From Protea cynaroides (taxonomy: Eukaryota > Streptophyta > Magnoliopsida > Proteales > Proteaceae), in the NCBI GenBank assembly GCA_028583415.1, contig CM053276.1, forward strand, positions 124,679,166 to 124,743,165: a stretch of 64,000 nt of DNA, read 5' to 3'. The translations under genes and the position numbers were made by a program. Below the pieces are notes generated by a model. The model did no database searches. It saw nothing but the letters and a program-made list of their open reading frames with translations, and was not told where the DNA came from. How positions within the stretch are numbered: position 1 is the first letter of the stretch; every line of letters begins with the position of its first letter. Positions 33,983-44,831 of the stretch are shown here, piece by piece.

Positions 33983-35407
33983 ATGGCAGAAACCCACCAA
34001 GCTCCTCCCCTCATCACTATTCTACCGAGTCCAGGTATGGGTCACCTCATTCCACTCGTCCAGCTCGCTAGGCAACTTGTTCAATACCACCACTTCTCAG
34101 TCACCTTCATTATTCCAACTGATGGTCCTGTCTCTGAAGCACAAAAATCTCTGTTAGAGTCTCTCCCCAAATCCATAAACTCCATGATCCTCCCTCCGGT
34201 TAACTTTGATGACCTTCCCGAAGATGCTAGGATTGAGACCCGTATCCAACTCACTGTGACTCGTTCTCTTTCTTCTCTTCGGAAAGCATTCAAAGCCTTA
34301 ACAGCAACTAATCGTGTTTCTGCATTGGTAGCTGATCTATTCGGCACTGATGCATTTGATGTCGCTAAGGAATTCAATGTTTCGCCTTACATCTTCTACC
34401 CTACCACAGCTGTGTGTTTGTCATTGTTCCTCCATTTGCCTAAGCTTGATGAGATGTACTCTTGTGAGTATAGGGACATGCCAAAGCTGCTTCAATTGCC
34501 TGGATGTGTGCCCCTTCATGGTGGAGAGCTCTTGGATCCAAGCCAAGATAGGAAGAATGATGCCTACAAATGTCTTCTACATAATTGCAGCCGCTATAGA
34601 TTGGCTGAGGGTATCTTGATAAACAGCTTTGTGGGTTTGGAATCAGCTGCTATCAAGGGATTGAAGGAAGGTGTAGACCCAACAATACCACTGGTCTACC
34701 CGATTGGACCGCTCATTCAGAGTGGTTCAAGGGAGGCGGCCAGCGAATCAGAGTGCTTGAAGTGGCTGGATGATCAGCCAAATGGGTCTGTTTTATTTGT
34801 TTCTTTTGGGACCGGTGGAGCTCTCTCACAAGAGCAGATGAATGAATTGGCTTTAGGATTGGAGCTGAGTGAGCAGAAATTTTTGTGGGTCATTAAGAAT
34901 CCAACTCAGACGACAGCAGATTCCAATTACTTTGGAGCCCAAAGCGTAGATGACCCTTGTGTGTTCTTGCCTCAAGGATTCTTGGAGAGGACGAAAGGGC
35001 AAGGTATGCTGGTTTCCTCATGGGCTCCACAGATTCAAGTACTGAGCCATGGTTCCACTGGAGGGTTCCTTACCCATTGCGGTTGGAACTCGATCCTAGA
35101 GAGTGTGGTACATGGTGTGCCCTTCATCGCTTGGCCACTCTATGCTGAACAGAAGATGAATGCAAAGATCTTAGTGGAGGGTATGAAGGTTGCACTAAGG
35201 CCCAAAGCAGCGGAAAACGGAATAATTGGGCGAGTGGAGATTGCGACAGTGGTGAGAGAGTTGATGGAGGGTGAAGAAGGGAAGAAGATAAAGAATAGGA
35301 CGAGTGTGCTAAAAGAGGCAGCTGCTATGGTATTGAGTGAAGGTGGGTCTTCAACAAATTCATTATCAGAGGTTGCAAATAAATGGATGGCCAAAGTAAG
35401 CATGTAA
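33983..35407 (+). CDS. UDP-glycosyltransferase, family 1, UGT72-like (hydroquinone/monolignol glucosyltransferase type)
   Basis: Intact single-exon gene of 474 codons, ATG in a favourable CACCATGGC context. The catalytic His is H21 in PSPGMGHLIPL, and the partner Asp is D118 in ALVADLFG. The PSPG nucleotide-sugar box runs from W347 (WAPQIQVLSHGS) through HCGWNS to Q390 (WPLYAEQ), the full 44 residues, and its final Gln favours UDP-glucose. The acceptor-side sequence LPPVNFDDLPEDARIETR and YPIGPLIQSG are typical of the UGT72 group, whose members glucosylate hydroquinone, monolignols and other small phenolics in the cytosol. The exact acceptor cannot be read from sequence. A broken copy lies 18 kb upstream. 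The promoter region has a (TA)n run, a MITE and a 350-bp repeat array. Confidence 0.95.
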   Translation: MAETHQAPPLITILPSPGMGHLIPLVQLARQLVQYHHFSVTFIIPTDGPVSEAQKSLLESLPKSINSMILPPVNFDDLPEDARIETRIQLTVTRSLSSLRKAFKALTATNRVSALVADLFGTDAFDVAKEFNVSPYIFYPTTAVCLSLFLHLPKLDEMYSCEYRDMPKLLQLPGCVPLHGGELLDPSQDRKNDAYKCLLHNCSRYRLAEGILINSFVGLESAAIKGLKEGVDPTIPLVYPIGPLIQSGSREAASESECLKWLDDQPNGSVLFVSFGTGGALSQEQMNELALGLELSEQKFLWVIKNPTQTTADSNYFGAQSVDDPCVFLPQGFLERTKGQGMLVSSWAPQIQVLSHGSTGGFLTHCGWNSILESVVHGVPFIAWPLYAEQKMNAKILVEGMKVALRPKAAENGIIGRVEIATVVRELMEGEEGKKIKNRTSVLKEAAAMVLSEGGSSTNSLSEVANKWMAKVSM

Positions 35408-38070
35408 ACATGCATGTAAACTGGCTTTGTTTTCTTCCTTACTCTTTTTGCCCTTTCTCTATTGTTGTTGATCTTGAAGTATATTATATAATTTACCAAA
35501 AAGAAAAAAAAAATGTATTATATATTATATATAGTCTCTGAACTTGATGTTAAAAAAAAAAAAAAAAAAAAAAAAACACACACACACTTGATGTTATTCT
35601 TTTTATGTTATCCTTCTGCAAAAAGAAAACAATTGGAATGGTGCCATTTATGTCCCCGGTAATCTTGTCCCTTATTATCCCTCCAGGCTCCTTTGTACCT
35701 CATTCTGGCACCCTTTAGCCAACCTTTTGGGGTACAGTTCCATATATTATAATGTTTACTACAATCTAACATTATCTAGTTCTAATTAGAAGAGGTCATT
35801 CTCATGTTTTGTTATTATGGGTCAGTATCAAATTTTATTAGTGGACTATTGCCCAGTGGGCGGGCGCAACTGGATCGGATTGGGCTTGGGTCTTTTGAAG
35901 GCCGTAGAATAAAATTTTTGTCCCCCTCATTAATTAATATTTGACTTTGGAGTTAAAACTTCCCCCAATTAGATTTTTTAATTTAATAATTCATAATAAT
36001 GTTTAATGTGATCTACCATATCAAATTCCAACTACAAGAGGTCATTTCTATGTTTTATTTTTACCAAAAAAAAAAAAAAATTCTATGTTTTATTACATGT
36101 CCGTATCAAAATTTTGGGTGGATGTCTGAAAGTCTATTAGTTATGGCCCGACAATGATAGATAGGTTCAACTCTGAGGTGCCTGTATGAAAGGTAAGGAC
36201 TACGGCCTAGTAAGCTGAATAGGAGTACCATTGGGCCTAGTCCCTCCCATGGTACATTAGTTTTGTGCAGGCTTTCCCTGGGCCAACATTGGATTGGTAT
36301 GGCATCAGCCCAAGCCCAGACCATTAGGCTGTGGGTTCGGCTAGGACTAGGCAAGGGCTTGATTGAGCTTGGAATATGAACATAATTTTAAAAATTAAAT
36401 TCTCACATAATTCACGTTCTCTCCTCCCCCTGACATTGTGGTCCCATTGAAGATACTATTTCATACATATCTATTTGTGCTGATTGTTGTCGATGGAATC
36501 CGTAAAGTTAGATTTCCCAAGACATACAATATGGAACTTTCAGTGAAACATCATAGCTCCTTCGGAAATAAGGGTTTCCTGAGATACTAGCACTACAACA
36601 ATCTTCCTTTCCGCTGAGATAGGAACAGAGGGAAAATAAAAACAACAGGTGTGTAAAACCCAAAATGAGAGGTTTTCCTTGGTGGTGGAGAAAATCCCAA
36701 TCATTTAACAAGCTCCTCCATACCTATCACTATTTCAATCATCAGTCACCTAGAGAATAGTAGGTTCGTGCGGCTACGACCCCCTAGGACGCGCTAGGAC
36801 GTCCTGTTAGCTACTTACGACCCCCCTCGATCTTCTTCGACCCCCCTTTTGAACTATATCTCCCATACCTTCTGATATTTGTTTCCGTCCTTACACTTTT
36901 ACCAAGTAATGGTTTGGCATCATGTTGATTCGGTCCATGATATGGTGACTCGGCTGGGCAAGTCAACATACCTTACATTTATGGTTTTTGTCAGCATTTA
37001 TGAGTATTAATGACTCAACTACTCCCATCAATCTGTCACATCTTGCTTGAGTCAGCATGGGGGGTCGAACATGAGTTCCTTTTGACATTTTCCGTCATTT
37101 TTTTCTTCTCATACCTTGTACCTTGGATACACGCCACGTGTCCCTCTCCCGAGGATCATCCTAAATTCTCTTCCAACGGTCAAATTTTGTATCCACTATT
37201 AATTTCTCCTAACACTGATGTGCATCATGTGAGAGATCCTCACAGTAGCGTTATGGGGAACCCTTTCCCAAATTTTATATATGTATATGCACTTAGGGTC
37301 GGGTTGAATTGGACCTAGCCCGCGGACTTGATGACTTTAACCCACTTGAACCATCATTGGGTTATAATTCCTGGGTTCGAGCCCAGCAATGGGCTGAAGT
37401 GAAACCCCAACTCAAGCCTGCAAATTTATATCCAGGCTTCGAGTGGGCTTGGGTTTTCCACCAAAGTTGCACCCCAAGAGATCCATAGCATTACAATGGC
37501 CCCCACTCGATTAGTGCTTAAGGGTGTGCTCTACCCAAGTAAAAAGAAAAAAAAGAAAAAAAAGAAAAAATTCAGGAGGGATGATATTTCAATTTTCCCT
37601 TCTGATGTCAACTTAAGATATCTAAAGTTATATATTGTTCCTAATGTATACAGTTTCACTCTTGCTTCGTAAATATGATGTAGTTTTACCTCCATTTTAT
37701 GAAGAGGCAGTTTCTAGATTCGAACTCATGACTATCAAGTCATAATGGAAGAACTTACAATTGCGTAAAACCCCATTTTCAAGGTCAATGAATGGATAAA
37801 GAGTAGCAAACCTCCAATTCATATTCTCTAGGTGACTAATCTCCTCATAAGCATTACCAACTCAACAAGCTGGCATTGCATATAAGATTATCAAAATGGT
37901 AAATTGGTAATTAAACATTTCCCCGTCTCCTCACCTCTACCCACCTTTGGTTCAACGGTCCACTTTCCGCTTATGTTGATTGGCAACTAGCAGCTTGATA
38001 TGCCAAAATTTAAGCAAAACGGTATTAAAAAGAGTAATTGAATTTACTAGTTTGGCTTCAAACTCATCAA
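35408..38070. other. No gene recognised; intergenic
   Basis: Contains an A-tract followed by (CA)n at about 35551-35586, GGGCTTGGGCC-rich repetitive stretches (35870-35900, 36230-36370 and 37290-37460) that look like decayed dispersed repeats, and an oddly C-rich segment at 36775-36850 with repeated TACGACCCCC. Open frames are short and unrelated to known proteins. Confidence 0.5.
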
Positions 38071-38141
38071 GCACCAGTGGTCTAGTGGTAGAATAGTACC
38101 CTGCCACGGTACAGACCCGGGTTCGATTCCCGGCTGGTGCA
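38071..38141 (+). tRNA. trnG-GCC: tRNA-Gly (GCC anticodon)
   Basis: Seventy-one nucleotides fold as a complete cloverleaf. Acceptor stem is GCACCAG with CTGGTGC and discriminator A. The D-arm carries GTCTAGTGGTAGAAT (box A: TGGTCTAGTGGT). The anticodon stem is GTACC/GGTAC with loop CTGCCAC, anticodon GCC at 38103-38105. The T-arm is CCGGG-TTCGATT-CCCGG (box B GGTTCGATTCC). No encoded CCA and no intron, as in plant nuclear tRNAs. An antisense open frame crossing it (GNRTRVCTVAGYYS) is an artefact of the tRNA sequence. A T-run after the gene (ATTATATTTTTCG) can end Pol III transcription. Confidence 0.98.
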
Positions 38142-41134
38142 TTATATTTTTCGCCTGGGTTTTTAGGTGTATGGGTGATTTGTGACACCCTTTCCATGTT
38201 ATCCTCACTTTCTGCATATTTGGCCAACTCCACAACTCCACAATGCCATTATCGAATTAATTGGATGATTAAACGATTGATGTTCTTCTGCTCTCTTTGG
38301 CCCTGTTTGGATTCTCAATGTAGATCCACAAATTTGGAGAATTTTGGGTATTTCAGCAAATTGATGATTTGGCCAGTTGCTCCCCCAAATCCACACTTCG
38401 GGTGTGTTTGATTACATGCCAAAATAATTAGATCTCACAAATTGAAATAAATGCATCTTGTTTGGGCAATGGATGTTTGCAGAAAATGAATTTAACACAA
38501 TGTCAATTCGAACATGAATTTGAGTTATGAATATCTTGTTTAATTTTGGGTCTGGCATTTATTTATTGCAACTTTTTAATGTTTATTGTGGGTTTGGGGG
38601 AAATAATGGGTGGACACATTCCTTGTAATATACCCCCAAGTGAAAAATAAATAAATAAATAAAAGAATTATGGGTGGAGAGTTTCCTTGTAATACACCCC
38701 ATTTCATAATTCAAATGAATCACAATTTTACATGTAAAATTTAAACTCCCATTAAAGCAAAGAAAACAATCTCCTAAATTTAAAAAAAATTTAAAAAAAC
38801 TCTCATTTAGAGTGAAAAATTAACTTTTTGGGAAATTTAATTTCCTCTACTTTTTTCTTTTTTTTTCCTTTGCAATGGCCATCTTAGGTGCATCTATACC
38901 ATATTCAATGCAAACAAGTTTTGAAGAATGACTTGGTGCACATGGTGCTTCAGAAGTTCTTGAGACTATTTGTTCAATCACTGCATTCAGTAATCTAAAT
39001 TACAAGACCATTTATCTCCTAATGTTCTTGCTGAATGTAGAGCATAGTAAGGAATTGAGTAACCTGAATAGGAGGGATACATCATGGTGCCTTCACCATA
39101 TTATTGTAGCAAAAATCACTTCCTTACCATGAAATACCATTTCATCATTCAATGATGAGACATGTGGCCCGTTGAATCTAATGGTTGATCTTAACTCGAA
39201 GAATAGATGGCTTCTAAATGGATTTTTGTCGGTGCAACTGGACAAATAAACATCATGTGAACAATGGTCTTAGAGGGTTGTTTAGCAGCTGGAGTCCCAA
39301 CAAACAACAACCTCAGACTCATCAACTCCATTGTTCTTGGTATGCTTACGAATAATAATATCTTGAAGGCCTCGTCACTAATTCAACAGCTTCTCCAATT
39401 GTTCTGTTTTTTACTAGCTTGTGTAGAATAATGTCTTCTCCATGGTCGCCATTCAATGTAGCAGCCAATTGCACCAACACTGTTGAAATTCATTCAGTTT
39501 CGCATCTTCTCTGGCTTTGGCCTCCCACATTTTCACCAGTTCCAGCAGTGCTACTATGGTGCGCATGGAAACACAAGACAAACTATATCAATAAAAATGT
39601 ATGAAGCTCAATATGCTTTAACTAGATTCTAAATTCAGCAATCCAAATCATCTTTATGCAGTGGCAAGAATATTAGGGAGCATAGCCCATTCAATGAGTA
39701 GTTCTTGGCCAGGAGTCAGGAATTCTAATATAGACTAATCCCAAACCAGAGAAATCCAATTGGTGATTAGCTTGAACAGGATCACAGAATAAGGTATAAC
39801 AGTCTAGCAAAAGGAGAAATTCGATATCTCAAACTTGGGCATCAGAACAACAGAAATTTCTTGTCGAGAGTAGGTCTGACTTGTAGAACAGGACTGCATT
39901 TAATAAATTTTACTATATTTTGTAACCAAATTCCTTAGTTTTAAAGAGGAAAATAAAGATCCCATCTGGAAAGTATGACTACCACATTTAGCAAGAGTTT
40001 AAGGTAGTTACACAATCATGATCACAAAAGTTCTCATTTTCTTTTCAAAACTGATTTTACTTGTTCTCACTTTCTTTTCAAAACTGATTTCACTTCCGTA
40101 CCCCCCCCCCCTCTCTCTTCTTTCCCTTCCTTTCCTTTTACTTGCAGCCAGATGGAACCAAAGTAAATTTTGGCTACAAAACCAGCCAGGAAATTGTTCA
40201 TCATTTTCTTGGATAGTTTCAATCATCCAACAATCAATTTTAGCAATTAAACTTGAATCTGAAAGAACTACAGGTATTAAAAAGGAAAAAAGAAAAGGGG
40301 AAGGGAAAAAAAAAGTCATACAATCTTTGGTGCCAATAATTTTTTTTTTTAATTTAAAAAAATGTCACAACCTTTGGTGCCAATAAGAAAAAGGGCAAAA
40401 CGAGAGGCATCATCCTTTTATTTGTCTCAACTATGGATTGTCATAACTATACCTTAATGGAACCCTCGTTCGAGTTAAACAAAATGATTTCCTGGTGTTT
40501 ACTTCCTTTCCTTTCCATATATGAAATTGGGGTAAATTTGTCCAGTGCTTCAATGTGAACAAATCTAAAGATCTTCAACTAATGTCTTTCGAATACCATA
40601 AAGATAAGGACTCAAACTAAATGGGTCATCCAGTCTGCCAAATATTAATATTAACAATTAGAAAACACTCAAACTAAGAAAGAACCAGAAGAAAGATAAA
40701 GAAACATAGTGCATTAGCAAGCAACTTACCCAGAAACAGAGAACACATGTTAGCCCATTTATCCAGTTAGCAGTGATGCACCCAAATGTCTTGACTTCAT
40801 AATCACCTCAGAAACCTCCAATCAATACCCAGCATAGCCAATACCTTGATCTGTATCTTATAAAAATAGTCAAAATGCTTCTCCTCTCATTAGATGGCAC
40901 ATGTATCCTTCCAAAGGGCAAAACACCAAACTGTTAGCAAAAACAAGCTGACCATTTCTAGATATCTATCCAAAATAAAATAAAATAAACATTAGAAGAA
41001 AGAATATTCCGACAAGGAAACGACAGCAACTAATTGTTCTAAAGAATAAACAGAAGAAAGTCAACTCAATTATTTCTTTGTTGATGTAATCAATTATCAC
41101 CTTGTAATTTTTCCAGAACAATTGAAGAATATCA
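38142..41134. other. No gene recognised
   Basis: Includes a direct repeat TGGGTGGA..TTCCTTGTAATA at 38607 and 38671, a C-run at 40101-40110, and a short duplication TTTTCTTTTCAAAACTGATTT at about 40036 and 40072. 39640-39990 is purine-rich like 28340-29000. No protein domain seen. Confidence 0.5.
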
Positions 41135-43547
41135 TCACCAATAATCTCCACAAGAGCAATTCCCATCCTTAATAAGATGGAAACGGTTAGAATCCCTCAC
41201 AATTAGCTCCCTCTCTATGATCTTCGATATAAGCTTGGTAGTATTGTGACAATCCCCACAAACCCACAAGTTTTTGAAGATCCGAATAGGAGTCTTGGGT
41301 GGGTTGTTAATAATCCCAAATGCAATAGCTAACCTCTCACTATGACTCATGAGGATATGCTCCTTCTCATCTTCCGCGACATCCTGTAACATGAAGCTAA
41401 AATCAGGCACATAACCAAGGCTCTTCATCTTAGCCAATAGTACCCTCAACTCATTGTAGATCTCCTCAATTTGTCGGTGAGATTGATTCCCGGTGTAAAA
41501 TACATGGACTTTATTGTTCAGTTCAACTGACCTCCAACCAGGGGTCTTCTTCAATCCCCTAGATTTGGCGAGTGATCTTACATTATCCACCACCTCCCAT
41601 TTTCCAACGTTAGCATATATTTTGATAATAAAACATAGTAACCAGCATTTTCTGAATCCACTTCAAATAAGCGATTTGAAGCGAAGGCCCCCAATTCAAC
41701 ATTGCCATGAATCCTGCAAGCACCTAGAAAAGCACCCCAAATGGAAGCCTCTGGTTTTACAGGAATGCTCCTTATAAACTCATAGGCACTGTCCAACTGC
41801 CCTGCTCGACCAAGCAAGTCCACCATGCACCCGTAATGCTTCAAACTAGGGATAATACCATAGCCCTCCTGCATCAACTGAAAGCACCATTGCCCCTGTT
41901 CAACCAAGCCAACATGACTACAGGCTGACAACAAAGATACAAAGGTGACATGGTCAGGTTTGACACCCTTGTCTTGCATTTTTTTAGAAGAGCATTAGTG
42001 CTTTCTCACCATGTCCATGAATTCCATGACTTGATATTATAGCATTCCAAGGGACTGAACTCCTCTGAGGCATTTCAAGGAACAAGTACATTGCATCATC
42101 TAACTTCCCACATTTCGAGTACATGTCTATGAGACAAGTACCCACGAAAACATCCACATGGAGACTGGTCTTGATTGATCGTCCATGGATTCTCATACCA
42201 TGTTTACCAATGTTCCTAGGTCTAGTGCTATTCCACTACAGCCTTCAAGCATGTGGTAAACTTCAACTGCCTGACTTGCAAGACCATTTTGAGTATAGCC
42301 CTGTGATTAAAGTATTCGAAGAAATCACATCTTTCAAAGACCTTTCTTGTAGAGTCAATAATTCCCAATTTAGCATACATATCAACAATCGAATAGTATC
42401 TTCTGTAAGCCAACCCTGCCTCACAATAAAACCATGTAAAGCTCTGCTGTTTTGACAATCCCCAGATTGAGAAACTATAGATGCCAAACTCACCAGAGTT
42501 AACAAATCAGGTTTAAAACCGTTCAGCTTCATCTGAACAAAAAGGTCAATAGCTGAGAATATGTCATTGTTCTGCTCATGCGCAGAAATGATTGAGTTCC
42601 ATGATACCAAATCTCTCACCACCATTTGATCAAAGATAAAGCTTGCAAACCCCAAGCAACCTAATTTGGCTACATGTTAATCAAAGCGTTGGACACAAAC
42701 ACATCAAAGTCCAACCCATGCTTGATAACATACATGTGAATCAACATTCCCATTACCAGATCGTTCAAAGGAGCACAAACAGGAAAACACTCGAGACAGT
42801 AACTGAATCCATCTTTACTCCTTTCCAGTTCATCTCCTCAAACACATCCAATGCCTCCGCCGCCTCCCCATTTTGACAAAACTCATAAATCATTGCATTC
42901 CATGACCCCAAATCTCGAACAGGCATTTTTTTTCAAACAACGTATGCGCATCACCCACAAGCCCAAGCCTTGAATCCTTATGAATCGAAGAAGCAGCCAC
43001 GAAGACATCCGGGTCAAAACCCAATTTCAAAACCCAACAATGAATCTTCCTGGCATGCTTTAGATCATTACACGCTTTCAAAACAACAGGTAAAGTAAAG
43101 AAATCCGGTCGAACATTCGATGTTGTGAGCAATTGGTAGTAACAGTCCAGGGCTTCTCGGACACAACCATTACGAACATAACTAGAGATCATCGAATGCC
43201 AGGTAAAGATATTTTTCTTACGAATGCGTTCGAAGGTGAGGCTAGAGGAGAGGATATCGCCGACGTCCGCATATAGGTTGCCTGGTTGAGAAAAAGATAT
43301 TCTGCGCATTCCCAGAAACCAGTAGAAGCGCATGGAGTCATTTGGCAAGGTAGATTTTTGTGCAAGAGAGGAAGAGAGTACTGAAATTGAAGTCTTTGGT
43401 TTTACGCTGGAGCCCATCATCTGGTGAAGCTTGCAGAGATGCGAGTGCTGCTGCAGAGGAGAATGGGTAACGAGGTTGGAACGAGGAGAGAACATTTGAG
43501 ATTCTCTTAGCATTCAAAAGCCGTATCAATCTGAGTTTCAAAACCAT
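41135..43547 (-). pseudogene. PPR protein, DYW subclass, pseudogene (closest in memory to Arabidopsis At4g33990/EMB2758)
   Basis: The minus strand encodes, in several frames, a complete organelle-targeted PLS-class PPR protein: MVLKLRLIRLLNAKRI start (43547), TWHSMISSYVRNG, PDVFVAASSIH, VSWNSIISAHEQN, DVISSNTLITG, MRIHGRSIKTSLHVDVFVGT, GVKPDHVTFVSLLSACSH and SLKHYGCMVDLLGRAGQL, then E/E+ and a full DYW deaminase domain (HSERLAIAFG with the zinc-binding HSE, CGDCHN, ending CSCGDYW at 41135). Such proteins edit or process organellar RNA. The frame breaks at least five times (near 43340, 42890, 42650, 42230, 41980 and 41590) with extra stops. One break is an extra base in an A-run after GALMLF-like sequence. 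The mitochondrial-type N-terminus is still visible. Confidence 0.88.
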
Positions 43548-44089
43548 AAATGAAGCTCAGTCTCTGAACATAAGAGGAGAAGGAGAGAGAGAGTGAGTGA
43601 CCCATAGTGCTGGAATATAGGAGCGGGCTCGTCTGTCGCGGTGAATAACGCGACTCCCTTGCTTCCAAAGTAATCAAGTTGGGTACCTCGGCAAAAATTT
43701 ACAAAGGAGTTCAGGTTCTAAGATCCGTAATGCCAAACGGGTTACGCCTTCTATCCTCAGCGACCGATTATTTTCTATCATTTCGATCAACAATTTTGTC
43801 GTTCATGTTTTACAAGTTTATAATTGAATAAATTATGGATAAAAATTCAGTTACATGATGTAAAGTTGAGAATAAACAGTTATTTTTTAAGCTATGTTGT
43901 TCTCCATGATCATTGATGTCTTCTACAAATGTAAAATCACACAATAATCTAATTCAAGTAATATTCTGATGCATAAAAAATTTGTTTGTCAATTGAAGTT
44001 GGAGTTCTATGCCAAACTACATAGTCTCCAAGAGAGACGTTGATTAGTGATCGTCCTAAAATAGTAGATGCAAATAAGAAAATGTTTTT
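43548..44089. other. PPR upstream region; no other gene
   Basis: Includes a GA-rich leader-like stretch at 43570-43600. No recognised frames. Confidence 0.5.
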
Positions 44090-44322
44090 TTCAAACTATC
44101 AGTCTAATCGGTCCATAGTCGATCTATAATCATTCGGGCTTTAATCGGTCGGTCCGGTCGGGTGACCGTCGGTTTACACCCCTACACCGTGAACGATCTA
44201 TTAGTAATCGGTCTGGTCCTAAGACCGACACGTTTAATAATCGGTCCGATTTGATACGATTTTTAACAGGTCTGTCCGGCTCAAGGGACATGGTGCGATC
44301 TCAAGATTGACACCCCTAGTAC
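44090..44322 (-). repeat. Dispersed repeat, GGGTGTC-end family, copy 3
   Basis: The reverse complement begins AGGGGTGTCAATCTTGAGAT and carries GTTAAAAATCGTATCAAATC, CGTGTCGGTC and CCGATTAAAG, matching copies 1 and 2 in order. Diverged and non-coding. Confidence 0.55.
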
Positions 44323-44831
44323 CAAGATATCAATCTACTGTCTATCCTTGTTTATATCAACATTGTTAGGAGCGATTCAGTCACTCAGGGGTTATGCAAT
44401 CTCATCCTAGCTCCCAATTGGACTGGCACTACGTACATGGCATTGAACAAGTAATCAGTATCAGATTGGATCGTTCAATTCGTATTGGTTTTGGACATAA
44501 TTGATCTCGGCTTGATATTAATTCTTGAAAATTTTTGAGAATCAGTCTGATAATATCATGGATTGTCCGATCCGTTCGATTTGAGCTGATCTGGTATCCA
44601 TTATTTTTTAAATATTCCATGCCACGTATCAATCATCTAACGGATAGGGTTGCCACATGGCCATTACTAGAAATATAAAATTCATATTTGTTTTTTTATA
44701 AAATAATAACTTATCCTTGTCATGGGGTGACCAATGCCTAGAAGGTACATTTCCAGCTAGATCAAACCAATACTGGCCGATACCGATTGATTACAGAAGG
44801 TAGACTAATATTGCTAAGCAACGGTTATTGA
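44323..44831. other. No gene recognised; 3' flank of the kinase gene
   Basis: Short minus-strand frame at 44429-44632 without family similarity. Confidence 0.5.

Noticed and set aside
33734..34157. Frames upstream of and overlapping the UGT start
   Set aside because: They read the (TA)n run and then the UGT gene in the wrong frame.
34081..34377. Antisense frame of 98 codons in the UGT gene
   Set aside because: Shadow of the plus-strand gene; the same antisense frame appears over the broken copy at 16078-16374.
37952..38241. Minus-strand open frames across the tRNA gene
   Set aside because: The GNRTRVCTVAGYYS peptide is the antisense reading of tRNA-Gly and not a protein gene.
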